Of a stretch of DNA of 64,000 bases, positions 1 through 11,594 are shown piece after piece. Below the pieces are notes generated by a model, which saw only the letters and a list, made by a program, of their open reading frames with translations, ran no database searches and was not told the DNA's origin. The stretch spans positions 3,402,501 to 3,466,500 of the forward strand of contig NZ_FNTF01000002.1 of assembly GCF_900105495.1 (NCBI RefSeq). Reading direction: 5' to 3'. This DNA is from Pseudomonas frederiksbergensis (GTDB lineage: Bacteria > Pseudomonadota > Gammaproteobacteria > Pseudomonadales > Pseudomonadaceae). The translations under genes and the position numbers were made by a program. Each line of letters starts with the position of its first letter. The first letter of the stretch is position 1.

Positions 1-1722
<1,722 letters not shown>

Positions 1723-1893
1723 TATAACACCCAAGCAATTTGCATGCTTCGAGCTGAAAGGCAAAGGGCACCAGATTGCGGTGTGTGAAGACGAAACGAA
1801 CCGAAAGTTCGAGATACTCACAAAACACCTGGCTATCACATACCCATTCGCTGGAGCGTGAACCTGCAAAGGCCCACGACCTGGCTACCGAAT
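1723..1893 (+). other. 23S-5S internal transcribed spacer
   Basis: About 170 bases separate the 23S and 5S genes. No tRNA gene is visible here. The spacer will be transcribed with the rRNA and removed by processing. Ends are approximate. Confidence 0.7.
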
Positions 1894-2010
1894 TTCTTGA
1901 CGACCATAGAGCATTGGAACCACCTGATCCCATCCCGAACTCAGCAGTGAAACGATGCATCGCCGATGGTAGTGTGGGGTTTCCCCATGTGAGAGTAGGT
2001 CATCGTCAAG
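1894..2010 (+). rRNA. rrf: 5S ribosomal RNA
   Basis: The sequence runs from TTCTTGACGACC to GGTCATCGTCAAG. These ends pair to form helix I of 5S rRNA, and the interior contains the conserved CCCATCCCGAACTCAG block. The length of about 117 bases is normal. It lies directly downstream of the 23S gene, so this is the end of an rrn operon. Confidence 0.95.
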
Positions 2011-2021
2011 ATCAAATTCCG

Positions 2022-2055
2022 AAACCCCTATCTGCGTATGCAGGTAGGGGTTTTG
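2022..2055 (+). terminator. rrn operon Rho-independent terminator
   Basis: An inverted repeat starting AAACCCCTA and ending TAGGGGTTTTG begins about 12 bases after the 5S gene. The stem is strong and is followed by a T-rich run, as expected for termination of rRNA transcription. Confidence 0.85.
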
Positions 2056-2120
2056 TTTTGTCCGCAGGAAAATGCGAACGGACATCGCCGGTACTTGATC
2101 GCATGCCGGCAGTTGCCAAG

Positions 2121-2149
2121 AAGCCCAACCTTTTCAGGTTGGGCTTTTT
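2121..2149. terminator. Second intrinsic terminator, probably bidirectional
   Basis: AAGCCCAACC pairs with GGTTGGGCTT across a short loop, with T residues on the plus side and A residues on the other. It sits between the rrn operon and the minus-strand gene ending at 2169, so it can back up the rrn terminator and end that gene too. Confidence 0.75.
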
Positions 2150-2168
2150 CAGGTCTGAAAAAGTGAAT

Positions 2169-2582
2169 TCACTGATCCTTTTCGCAGTTCACCATCCACG
2201 ACACACCAAATCGATCAACCAACATGCCGAACCGAGCCGCCCAGAACGTGGTTTCCAGTGGCATTTCAACCTTGCCACCGTCCGACAATGCAGAGAACAC
2301 CCGTTCAGCCTCCGCAATGCTGTCGACATTCAGTGAAACCGAACAGCCGCTCATTTCGTCAGTAGGGCGATCAGGTGTTGTGTCTGAGCCCATGAGCGCC
2401 TGATCGCCCACTAGCAAGCGGGTGTGGATGATCAGGTTGTGGTAGTCCGCCGGAAAGTGTTCGCGCGCGGGGCTTTCACCGAAGGTCATCATGACTTCGA
2501 TCTGGCCTGGCAGGTTTTGGGCATAGAAGGTGAAGGCGGCTTTGCAGTCGCCGTTGAAGATCAGGTAGGGATTGATTTTCAT
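2169..2582 (-). CDS. VOC-family protein, PhnB/DUF1338-unrelated glyoxalase-like
   Basis: A 137-residue protein of the vicinal-oxygen-chelate superfamily, PhnB-like branch. The N-terminus MKINPYLIFNGDCKAAFTFY and the later segments QALMGSD, GCSVSLNVDS, FWAARFGMLVDRFGVSWMVN are typical of this group. These proteins form small dimers with paired beta-alpha-beta-beta-beta modules; the substrate is generally unknown. The whole family length is present. It is monocistronic and points toward the rrn terminator. Family is clear; activity is not. Confidence 0.85.
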   Translation of the reverse strand: MKINPYLIFNGDCKAAFTFYAQNLPGQIEVMMTFGESPAREHFPADYHNLIIHTRLLVGDQALMGSDTTPDRPTDEMSGCSVSLNVDSIAEAERVFSALSDGGKVEMPLETTFWAARFGMLVDRFGVSWMVNCEKDQ

Positions 2583-2778
2583 GCTTTGCTCCCGTTAACG
2601 AGTAAGCGGAGGGAGGCTGAATTCACCTCCGGCTCCGCAGTGATTGGGTTCCCATTAGCAAAGCGTTAGAGGTGGTGACTGGCAGGAATTGTTTAGATGT
2701 TTTTTCTATTGAAACAGCATGGCTTATGGCTTCCGATGCCTATGTCGATCCGCGGTCACTGGGGAAATCGTCCTGGAC

Positions 2779-3381
2779 TCAAGCTGCTGCGCGTGGAGCC
2801 GAGGGACGCAGCAAACGTTCGATGGCTCCACTCACAAGACTCTCCAACAGCTCAACGTGCTCTCGCTCGTCCAGAGAATGTTGCGCCAACCATCCGGGCG
2901 CACCGTTGAGTAAGTTTGCGATTGCATGTCCGGCGGCCAGCAGACCCTGTTCACTGAAGCGGGACCGGGCGCCGAGCATCAGCAGCAATTTGCGCTGGTA
3001 TTGTTCGCGCAGTTGCCGAACCCGTTCCTGTTGCTCTTCATTCAGGCAGCCGCTGTCACGCTCTGCCAGACGAAAATGCCAAGGCATTTCCTGATGCAGG
3101 TTCAAATGCGCTCGGATAAGAGCCTGGAGTTTGTCACGTTTTGCCGGCGCCTTTTGCTCGATCCTCCCCAAGGTTGCCAACAGCTCTTCGTAGAACTCTT
3201 CGATCAGGTCGAGCAGCAAGTGCTGTTTGCTGGGGTAATGGTGATACAACGAGCCGGGAGCGAGTCCCAGGCAGGTCGCGAGCTCGCGCATGCCGACCTG
3301 TCCGAAACCTTTGCAGGCGAACAGCTCCAACACCTTGTCCCGGTACTCGGCAAAGCGCGAGCAACGCTCAGGCATAGGCAT
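2779..3381 (-). CDS. TetR/AcrR-family transcriptional regulator
   Basis: About 200 residues with an N-terminal helix-turn-helix at roughly residues 27-52 (MRELATCLGLAPGSLYHHYP), which is the TetR recognition-helix pattern. The C-terminal ligand domain is helical with no recognised ligand. ATG codons at 3381 and 3375 both fit. Either start overlaps the stop of the upstream dehydrogenase gene, implying translational coupling, so the regulator probably controls its own fatty-acid-type operon. A longer reading frame runs back into the dehydrogenase gene but has no TetR-like residues. Confidence 0.85.
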   Translation of the reverse strand: MPMPERCSRFAEYRDKVLELFACKGFGQVGMRELATCLGLAPGSLYHHYPSKQHLLLDLIEEFYEELLATLGRIEQKAPAKRDKLQALIRAHLNLHQEMPWHFRLAERDSGCLNEEQQERVRQLREQYQRKLLLMLGARSRFSEQGLLAAGHAIANLLNGAPGWLAQHSLDEREHVELLESLVSGAIERLLRPSAPRAAA

Positions 3382-4219
3382 GGAAGCCACGCCCCGTTTT
3401 GCGCCCCAGGTAACCGGCGGCAACCATTTCCTTGAGCAGTGGAGCAGGACGGTACTTGCTATCGTTGAAGCCGTCGTAGAAGGCTTCGAGGATCGCCAGC
3501 ACGGTGTCCAGGCCAATCAGGTCCGCCAATGCCAGTGGCCCGATCGGCTGATTGCAGCCCAGGCGCATGCCGGCGTCGATATCTTCGGCGCTGGCCAGGC
3601 CTTCCTGAAACACCAGGATCGCTTCGTTGATCATCGGCACCAGAATCCGGTTGACCACGAAACCCGGACGGTTGCCCGCGGTGATCGCGGTTTTGCCGAG
3701 CGTGGTCGCCATGTCCAGCGCCAGGGCGTGGGTGGTATCGCTGGTTTGCAAACCGCGAATCACCTCGATCAGGCCCATCACCGGCACCGGGTTGAAGAAG
3801 TGCAGACCGATGAAGCGCTCAGGCTGGCTCACGCTGGCAGCGAGTTGGGTGATGGACAGCGAAGACGTGTTGGAGGCAATCACGCAATCGTCGCTGACCT
3901 GCGCGGCGATCTGTTGCAGCACACGCAGTTTCAGCTCGAGATTTTCGGTCGCGGCTTCGATCACCAGTTGCACGTTCTGCAGGTTGCTGTAGTCGGTGCT
4001 GGTGCGGATCTTGTCGAGGGCGGCGAGTTTTTGCTCTTGCGTCAGCGTTTCCTTGGCGATCTGTCGATCAAGGTTTTTACCGACGGTTGCGACGGCCTTT
4101 TGCAGGGCGCTCTCGGAGATGTCGAGCAAGGTCACGTTAAAACCGGCCAAGGCACAGACTTGCGCAATGCCATTGCCCATGGTGCCTGCGCCGATCACGC
4201 CAATGTTTTGCAGATTCAT
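3368..4219 (-). CDS. 3-hydroxybutyryl-CoA / 3-hydroxyacyl-CoA dehydrogenase
   Basis: A 283-residue NAD-dependent dehydrogenase that oxidises (S)-3-hydroxyacyl-CoA to 3-ketoacyl-CoA. The Rossmann motif GVIGAGTMGNGIA is at residues 7-19, with acidic Asp33 after beta-2 suggesting NAD preference. The active-site region ASNTSSLSI lies near 115-123, and LHFFNPVPVM carries the catalytic His at about 140. The C-terminal domain contains NRPGFVVNRIL. The length equals single-domain HBDH/PaaH enzymes. It is followed and overlapped by the TetR gene. Confidence 0.93.
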   Translation of the reverse strand: MNLQNIGVIGAGTMGNGIAQVCALAGFNVTLLDISESALQKAVATVGKNLDRQIAKETLTQEQKLAALDKIRTSTDYSNLQNVQLVIEAATENLELKLRVLQQIAAQVSDDCVIASNTSSLSITQLAASVSQPERFIGLHFFNPVPVMGLIEVIRGLQTSDTTHALALDMATTLGKTAITAGNRPGFVVNRILVPMINEAILVFQEGLASAEDIDAGMRLGCNQPIGPLALADLIGLDTVLAILEAFYDGFNDSKYRPAPLLKEMVAAGYLGRKTGRGFHAYA

Positions 4220-4384
4220 GTCCTGTCCTTCCGATCAAATCCCGCGATACCTTGGCCGCCGTAGTGGCCGAAGGCGTACTATTGGCCGCGAGTCTAGAGC
4301 CGGCAGGGCGGTTGTCCTATGCCGAAACTGTTCAACGGCACTGGTGTTTTTTGCCATTCGGGTGATGGGGAGAGAAGCGTTCAC

Positions 4385-5400
4385 ATGCGGGAAAAGGACT
4401 CGGTTTCCGCCTACTTCGTGCAGGCAATGATCCATGGGCTGGGAAACAATCCGCAACGTCAGAGGGCTGCGCTTGAACAGGCCGGCATCGATCCGGCGTT
4501 GATTGCGCAGCCTACCGCGCGCGTACCGGCGAGTGCGTTTGCCGCGTTGTGGCTGATTCAGATCCGCGAGCTCAACGATGAGTTCTTCGGGCTCGACTCC
4601 CATGGCATGCCGCCGGGCGGTTTCGCCCTGATCTGCCGGGCATTGATTCAGGAACCTGACCTGCACAGAGCCATGCGCCAGTGCCTGGCCAACTTCGCGC
4701 TGTTCCTCCACGACTTTCGCGGCACGCTGACGGTGCGCGGAAAACGTGCGGTGATCAGCTTGCAAAACCACTCACCAAACAGCGACGTCAGTCGTTTGGG
4801 CGAGGAGACGTTTCTGGTGTTGATGATCAGTCTGCTCTGCTGGCTGGGGGGGCGGCGCATCCCTATTGATCGCGCAGATTTTCGCCATGAGCGTGTGTCG
4901 CTCAGCGATGACCGTTTACTCTGGGGACCGAACCTTACCTTTGGTGCCGAGCGCACCGAAATCGAATTCGCCAGTCATTATCTGCGTCTGCCGGTGGTCC
5001 AGGATCTGGCCTCACTGAAAGTGTTTTTGCGCACCGCGCCACAATGGCTGGTGATCCGTTTTCGTAATCAGCACGGACTGGCGTCGCAGGTCCATCAGCG
5101 CCTGCGTAACAGTCATTACAGCCAATGGCCGACCTTGCAGGCCTTCGCCCAGGAGCAACACCTGAGCCCCAGCACCTTTCGCCGAAAACTGGAGCGAGAA
5201 GGGTGTTCGTATCAAGAGATCAAGGATGAGGTACGACGTGGTGTTGCGTTTGAGCAACTGCGTCAGAGCAAGGCGAGTATCAGCGATATTGCCGAACAGC
5301 TTGGCTTTCAGGAGCCAAGCGCGTTTCACCGGGCGTTCAAGAAGTGGACGGGGGAAAGTCCCGGACGGTATCGGGCCCGGTATCAGGGGGAGCTCACTGA

Positions 5401-5404
<4 letters not shown>
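4385..5404 (+). CDS. AraC-family transcriptional regulator (Arabinose_bd/OruR-like)
   Basis: A 339-residue regulator with an N-terminal ligand-type domain of the ArgR/OruR kind and a C-terminal AraC helix-turn-helix pair. The C-terminal signature SISDIAEQLGFQEPSAFHRAFKKWTGESPGRYR sits in the last 60 residues; only its spacing is described here. An upstream in-frame ATG at 4319 exists, but the ATG at 4385 follows GGGGAGAG, a good ribosome site, so that start is preferred. The stop overlaps the GTG start of the ABC transporter gene, so this is probably its local regulator. Confidence 0.88.
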
Positions 5405-7215
<1,811 letters not shown>

Positions 7216-7218
7216 ACC

Positions 7219-7479
7219 TCAAGACTCCTGAGAAACCCGATCCACGCCCGGCCCGGCAACCTGGGATGGTTTTGTTTTGATCAAGCCGTCGAGCGCCTGG
7301 CGATACTGGGTACCGCCCCGGCTCATGCTGTTGTTGTGCGTACCACCGGGCACCAATAACAGGTGTTTGGGTTCGTTGGCGGCATTGAACAACTGCTGGC
7401 TGAATCGCGATGGCATGAACGGGTCGGCCAGGCCATGGACCACCAGCAACGGCACGTTGATGTCGACGATCTTGTCGAT
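7219..7479 (-). pseudogene. C-terminal remnant of an alpha/beta hydrolase
   Basis: The minus-strand frame encodes about 86 residues ending a hydrolase, with VPLLVVHGLADPFMP (acid-residue strand) and LLLVPGGTHNNSM (catalytic His loop). The nucleophile half and the start are absent. Upstream of about 7479 the frame becomes the antisense of a LysR gene fragment. I interpret it as an inactive remnant left by a deletion. Confidence 0.7.
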
Positions 7480-7483
7480 GCCT

Positions 7484-7833
7484 ACGGCGTGCCGCTGCCG
7501 GGTTCGGCGTTTGAGGGGCATGATCTGGTGGTGTATCAACCGTATTTGCAAGGCAACAAAGACATGACGCAGGTCTCGGAACCGCTGGGCTGCGGGCGCA
7601 TTGTTTCGAGCCTGAGTCTGCTGGTGCGCCGATTCATTGCTGCGGGGATCGGGCTCGGGGAAATTCCGGTGTACAGGGGGGAGAGGGACGGCCTGGTCAG
7701 GTTGTGGCCGGAGCGCACGCGACTGGTGCCGTATGACCTGCTGCTGGTGACCCACGCAGACCTGCGGCACACAGCCAGAGTCCGTGTAGTGATTGATGAA
7801 ATTGTCGCGGTGTTTTCTGGCACCGGCGAATAA
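7484..7833 (+). pseudogene. C-terminal remnant of a LysR-family regulator
   Basis: The plus-strand frame from about 7484 to the TAA at 7833 reads like the last third of a LysR effector domain: LVVYQPYLQGNKDMTQ, LLVRRFIAAGIGLGEIPVY, GLVRLWPERTRLVPYDLLLV and the typical tail DLRHTARVRVVIDEIVAVF. The DNA-binding domain and first subdomain are missing. It abuts a hydrolase remnant on the other strand at 7479-7484, consistent with one deletion that removed the 5' halves of two divergent genes. Confidence 0.72.
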
Positions 7834-7846
7834 AACGCAAAACCCA

Positions 7847-7978
7847 GTAGCAGCTGGCGAAGCCTGCGTCCGGCTGCGTAGCAGTCGTAAATCCAGCGAA
7901 CGCGGTGTGTCATAAAGACCACAGCGTCTGATTTCACGGCTGCTTCGCAGCCGGACGCAGGCTTCGCCAGCTGCTACA
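7847..7978. repeat. REPIN-like inverted repeat, family A copy 1
   Basis: Arms beginning GTAGCAGCTGGCGAAGCCTG and ending in the reverse complement form a long imperfect palindrome with a central spacer. Related copies occur at 15698-15847 and 32923-33069. It fills the gap between the LysR remnant and the pirin gene. Confidence 0.85.
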
Positions 7979-7995
7979 GGGATCGCGGGTGACCG

Positions 7996-8718
7996 TTATG
8001 GCATGTCCGGCAGTTCTTGAGGGCGCAGATCGAACACCAGCACTTCGGCATCGACGCCGTTGCACAAGGTCAGCACCTGTTCATCGCGAACCCGCACGCC
8101 ATCGCCTTCCTGCAACGGCACTCCGTTGAGCTCGACATTGCCACGGGCCACGTGCACATAGGCGTAGCGGTTCGTGGCCAATTCCAGAGCAGCGCTTTCC
8201 TTACCGTCGATCAGCGCGGCATACACCCGTGCATCCTGACGCACCTTCAGCGAGCCATTCGCCCCGTCGGGGGAGATGATCAGTTGCAGACGGCCGCGTT
8301 TCTTCTGCGTGCTGAAATGCTCTTGCTGATAACGCGGTTTGGCGCCGCTGACGTCTGGCACGATCCAGATTTGCAGGAAGTGCACCGGCCGGGTGGCCGA
8401 GTGGTTGAATTCGCTGTGCGCCACGCCGCTGCCGGCGCTCATCAACTGCACATCACCGGGGCGGATCACCGAGCCGGTGCCCAGGGTGTCTTTGTGTTCC
8501 AAAGCGCCTTCAAGCACATAAGAGAAAATCTCCATGTCGCGGTGTGGGTGCTGGCCGAAACCTTTACCGGCGGCAACCCGGTCATCGTTGATCACCAGCA
8601 GGTCGGAAAAACCCTGCTCTTTCGGGTTGCGATAGTTGGCGAAGGAAAAGGTATGGAACGACTTCAACCAACCGTGATTGGCCGTGCCGCGATCCGAAGC
8701 TTTGCGAAGGGTCAGCAT
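7996..8718 (-). CDS. Pirin-family protein (YhhW-like quercetinase fold)
   Basis: A 240-residue bicupin of the pirin family. The metal site is visible as HPHRDME (His57, His59) and GVAHSEF (His101, Glu103), which bind Fe or another divalent metal. E. coli YhhW of this family shows quercetin 2,3-dioxygenase activity; the natural substrate is unknown. The length is normal for YhhW. A divergent GlxA-type regulator gene starts 257 bases upstream and could control it. Confidence 0.92.
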   Translation of the reverse strand: MLTLRKASDRGTANHGWLKSFHTFSFANYRNPKEQGFSDLLVINDDRVAAGKGFGQHPHRDMEIFSYVLEGALEHKDTLGTGSVIRPGDVQLMSAGSGVAHSEFNHSATRPVHFLQIWIVPDVSGAKPRYQQEHFSTQKKRGRLQLIISPDGANGSLKVRQDARVYAALIDGKESAALELATNRYAYVHVARGNVELNGVPLQEGDGVRVRDEQVLTLCNGVDAEVLVFDLRPQELPDMP

Positions 8719-8975
8719 GATGAAATCTCCTATGGGGACGTTGATTCGTCCGAGTAAGGAGAAGGTTAATGGTTACTCGTTGGTGCAATAAGTAGGTGAA
8801 AATTGAAATACTGTCCCTTTTAGGTTGACAGTTATCAAGAGGCGATGACGGATTCTTCTCCGGCGTTGAATGCCATATTTGGCCATAATGCGCAGCATCC
8901 TTCTGATACCGACACCAAACCCTGGGGTGGTGTTTGGCAGATGGATTTTCTTTTGACTTCAGTGATTTTGAACCC

Positions 8976-9926
8976 ATGAAAACCGTGGCTATGGTGTTGT
9001 TTCCGGACTTTCTCCTGCTGGACATGGCAGGCCCGATGGAGGTGTTTTCCATCGCCAATCGATATCTGGCTCCGAATGATCGTTACGAACTGTCGACCAT
9101 CGGCACCGAGCATGGCGCACTGCGTGCCTCAAACGGCGTCAGCGTCCAGGCCGATTTGCACATCGATCAGGCCGATCACGCGTATGACCTGTTGCTGGTG
9201 CCGGGCGGTCCGGGTGCCTACAACGAAAAACATCCACCGTTGTTGTGTTGGCTCAAAGCCGCGGTCGGTCGCGCCGAGCGATACGGCTCGATCTGCACCG
9301 GCGCGTTCGTGCTGGGCCATGCCGGTTTGCTGGATGGATATCGCGTGACCACCCACTGGCATTACACCGAACGACTGATCAAAGGCTTCCCGAAGGCTAC
9401 CGTCGAGACCGATCAGATTTACGTGCAAGACCGCAACCTCATCACCTCCGGCGGCGTCACTGCCGGCATTGACCTGGCGCTGTCGGTGGTCGCCGAAGAC
9501 CACGGCAAGAAAGTTGCCCAGGACGTCGCCAAGGTATTGCTGGTGGTCATGAAACGCCAGGGAGGGCAGGCGCAATTCAGCCCGTTGATGGCCGCTGTCG
9601 CACCACAGGAAACGCCGATCACTCGCGTGCAGAACCATGTGCTCGAACATATCGATGAAGCATTCAGCATCGAACGCATGGCCAGCCTCGCGAACATGAG
9701 TGCGCGGCACTTCGCCCGGATGTTTGCTCGGGAAGTGAACATGACGCCCATGGAATTTCTGCAAAGTGCGCGTATCGACAGCGCCAGGAATCTGCTGGAA
9801 ACCAGCGACTTGCCGCTCAAGACAGTGGCGTTCAAAAGTGGCTTCGGCAGCGTGCGGCACATGCGTTTCCTGTTCAGTGAAAAGCTTGGTTTGACGCCGA
9901 CCCAATACCGCGAACAGTTCAGCTAG
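8976..9926 (+). CDS. GlxA-family transcriptional regulator (DJ-1/PfpI + AraC)
   Basis: A 316-residue protein with an N-terminal DJ-1/PfpI amidotransferase-like domain (FPDFLLLDMAGPMEVFS, LVPGGPGAYN, and SICTGAFVLG with the nucleophile-elbow Cys) followed by an AraC DNA-binding domain in the last 100 residues (IERMASLANMSARHFARMF, KTVAFKSGFGSVRHMRFLF). The ATG at 8976 aligns with the family start; a TTG 14 codons earlier is possible but has no family support. It is divergent from the pirin gene, a plausible target. Confidence 0.9.
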   Translation: MKTVAMVLFPDFLLLDMAGPMEVFSIANRYLAPNDRYELSTIGTEHGALRASNGVSVQADLHIDQADHAYDLLLVPGGPGAYNEKHPPLLCWLKAAVGRAERYGSICTGAFVLGHAGLLDGYRVTTHWHYTERLIKGFPKATVETDQIYVQDRNLITSGGVTAGIDLALSVVAEDHGKKVAQDVAKVLLVVMKRQGGQAQFSPLMAAVAPQETPITRVQNHVLEHIDEAFSIERMASLANMSARHFARMFAREVNMTPMEFLQSARIDSARNLLETSDLPLKTVAFKSGFGSVRHMRFLFSEKLGLTPTQYREQFS

Positions 9927-10103
9927 AGCCTTCTTGTCCGTTATGCGCACCGTGATGGCTGTGACGCTCCCACCGTGGCAGTTGTACCGTCACTGATGCC
10001 TGCCAAGATAGCCTGAACGCTTTGCGACGGAGGTGCGGGAGCCTGGAAGGCGGGTGCAAGTGATGGTGCTGCACTGTGAGCCGGGCCAGGTTTCAGCACG
10101 TGA

Positions 10104-11594
10104 ATGTGCATGAACAGCCTCAGAGATTTAAACAGCGATGCGGTGCTGCGATTCGGCCCCTATGCATTCCACCTGCGGCAACGGCTGATCCTTGAAGGCG
10201 ATCGACCGCTGCGCATGGGCGGTCGTGCACTGGATATCCTCCAGGTGCTGGTCGAGCGCGCCGGTAACGTGGTCAACAAGGACGAACTGATTGCCCGCGT
10301 CTGGCCGACGTCGGTGGTCGAGGAAATCAACCTGCGCGTGCACATTGCAGCCCTGCGTCGGGCGCTTGGCGACGGGCAGAATGGCCAGCGCTACATCATC
10401 AACATTCCCCAGCGCGGCTACAGTTTTATCGCCCCGGTGCACCATGCATCCGTGGGCACGGGACTCTTGATCGATACCGTGCAAAAAAATCAGCACAACC
10501 TTCCTGCGCGGCTCACGCCGGTGATCGGTCGAGATTCGCTGGTCGGCAGTCTGGTCCGGCAGTTGCCGATCCGGCGTCTCATGACGCTGGTTGGCCCCGG
10601 TGGCGTCGGCAAAACCACCGTGGCGTTGCGTGTCGCCGAACTGCTGTTGCAGCACTATGAAGAGGGTGTGTGGCTGGTTGATTTCGCGGCGATCGATGAT
10701 CCCGCGCGAGTGGTCGATCATCTGATCCAGACCCTTGAACGGGAGATCGGCACGACGCTGGAGGTGCTGGCAAACTGGCACGCGTTGCTGGTGCTGGACA
10801 ACTGCGAACACCTGCTGGAACGCTGTCGAACCCTGGTCGAGGATTTGCTGGTGTCGGCGCCTCGGCTGTCCATTCTGGTGACCAGCCGCGAGCCTTTGCA
10901 GGCAGCAGGGGAAACGGTTCAGCGTGTGCCGTCTCTGGCGGTGCCGCCCGCGTCGGCGTTGCACAGTGTCGCCCAAGCCATGGGGTATTCGGCAGTGCAG
11001 CTGTTCGTCAGTCGTGCCCGAACCCGTCAACAAGGGTTTGCCTTGCGCGAACAAGACCTCAAGGCGGTCCGTGAAATCTGTCGGCGGCTCGACGGTTTGC
11101 CACTGGCCATTGAACTGGCTGCGGTGCGGATCCATGCGCTGGCGTTGGTCGGTTTGCAAGCTCAGCTGGATAACTGTCTTCAGTTGCTGACTCAAGGTCT
11201 GCGCACGGCGGTGCCCCGACATCAGACGCTCAAAGCTGCCCTGGACTGGAGCTATGAACGGCTGAGCCTGCCGGAACAAACCGTGTTGCAGCGCCTGTCG
11301 GTGTTCAAAATGTCCTTCACTCTCGATGCCGCGATTGGCGTGTGCAGTTGCGTGGAGATGAAGCCCGATCAACTGGCGGCACTGGTGACGCGATTGGTCG
11401 CCAAATCGTTGCTCTCGATGGATCAGGTCAACGGCACGACCCGTTATCGCTTTCTCAACACCACGCGTACCTATGCTCTTGAGAAGCTCGAACACAGCGG
11501 CCACCTGCGAGTGTTTGAGAGGCGCCATTCGCATTACATCAGCCGGGCGCGCTGGGTCTCAGGCGTGCAGTTGCCCATGGAGCTCGTCGAGTAA
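10104..11594 (+). CDS. Winged-helix/AAA-type ATPase regulator, C-terminally truncated paralogue
   Basis: 496 residues. Residues 15-110 form an OmpR/PhoB-type winged helix ending QRGYSFIAPV. An NB-ARC/STAND-like ATPase follows, with Walker A GPGGVGKTT at 164-172 and Walker B LLVLDNCEH near 232. Its convergent neighbour (934 residues) has the same two domains plus a long TPR-like C-terminus, which is missing here. After RHSHYISRA the frame runs into the antisense of the neighbour's last codons. The truncation leaves the DNA-binding and ATPase parts intact; whether it functions is unknown. The start may be ATG 10104 or 10110. Confidence 0.8.
   Translation: MCMNSLRDLNSDAVLRFGPYAFHLRQRLILEGDRPLRMGGRALDILQVLVERAGNVVNKDELIARVWPTSVVEEINLRVHIAALRRALGDGQNGQRYIINIPQRGYSFIAPVHHASVGTGLLIDTVQKNQHNLPARLTPVIGRDSLVGSLVRQLPIRRLMTLVGPGGVGKTTVALRVAELLLQHYEEGVWLVDFAAIDDPARVVDHLIQTLEREIGTTLEVLANWHALLVLDNCEHLLERCRTLVEDLLVSAPRLSILVTSREPLQAAGETVQRVPSLAVPPASALHSVAQAMGYSAVQLFVSRARTRQQGFALREQDLKAVREICRRLDGLPLAIELAAVRIHALALVGLQAQLDNCLQLLTQGLRTAVPRHQTLKAALDWSYERLSLPEQTVLQRLSVFKMSFTLDAAIGVCSCVEMKPDQLAALVTRLVAKSLLSMDQVNGTTRYRFLNTTRTYALEKLEHSGHLRVFERRHSHYISRARWVSGVQLPMELVE

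Noticed and set aside
10128-11534. 468-residue minus-strand open frame opposite the short STAND regulator
   Set aside because: It is the antisense shadow of a recognisable regulator and has biased His/Gln/Arg composition typical of shadows.
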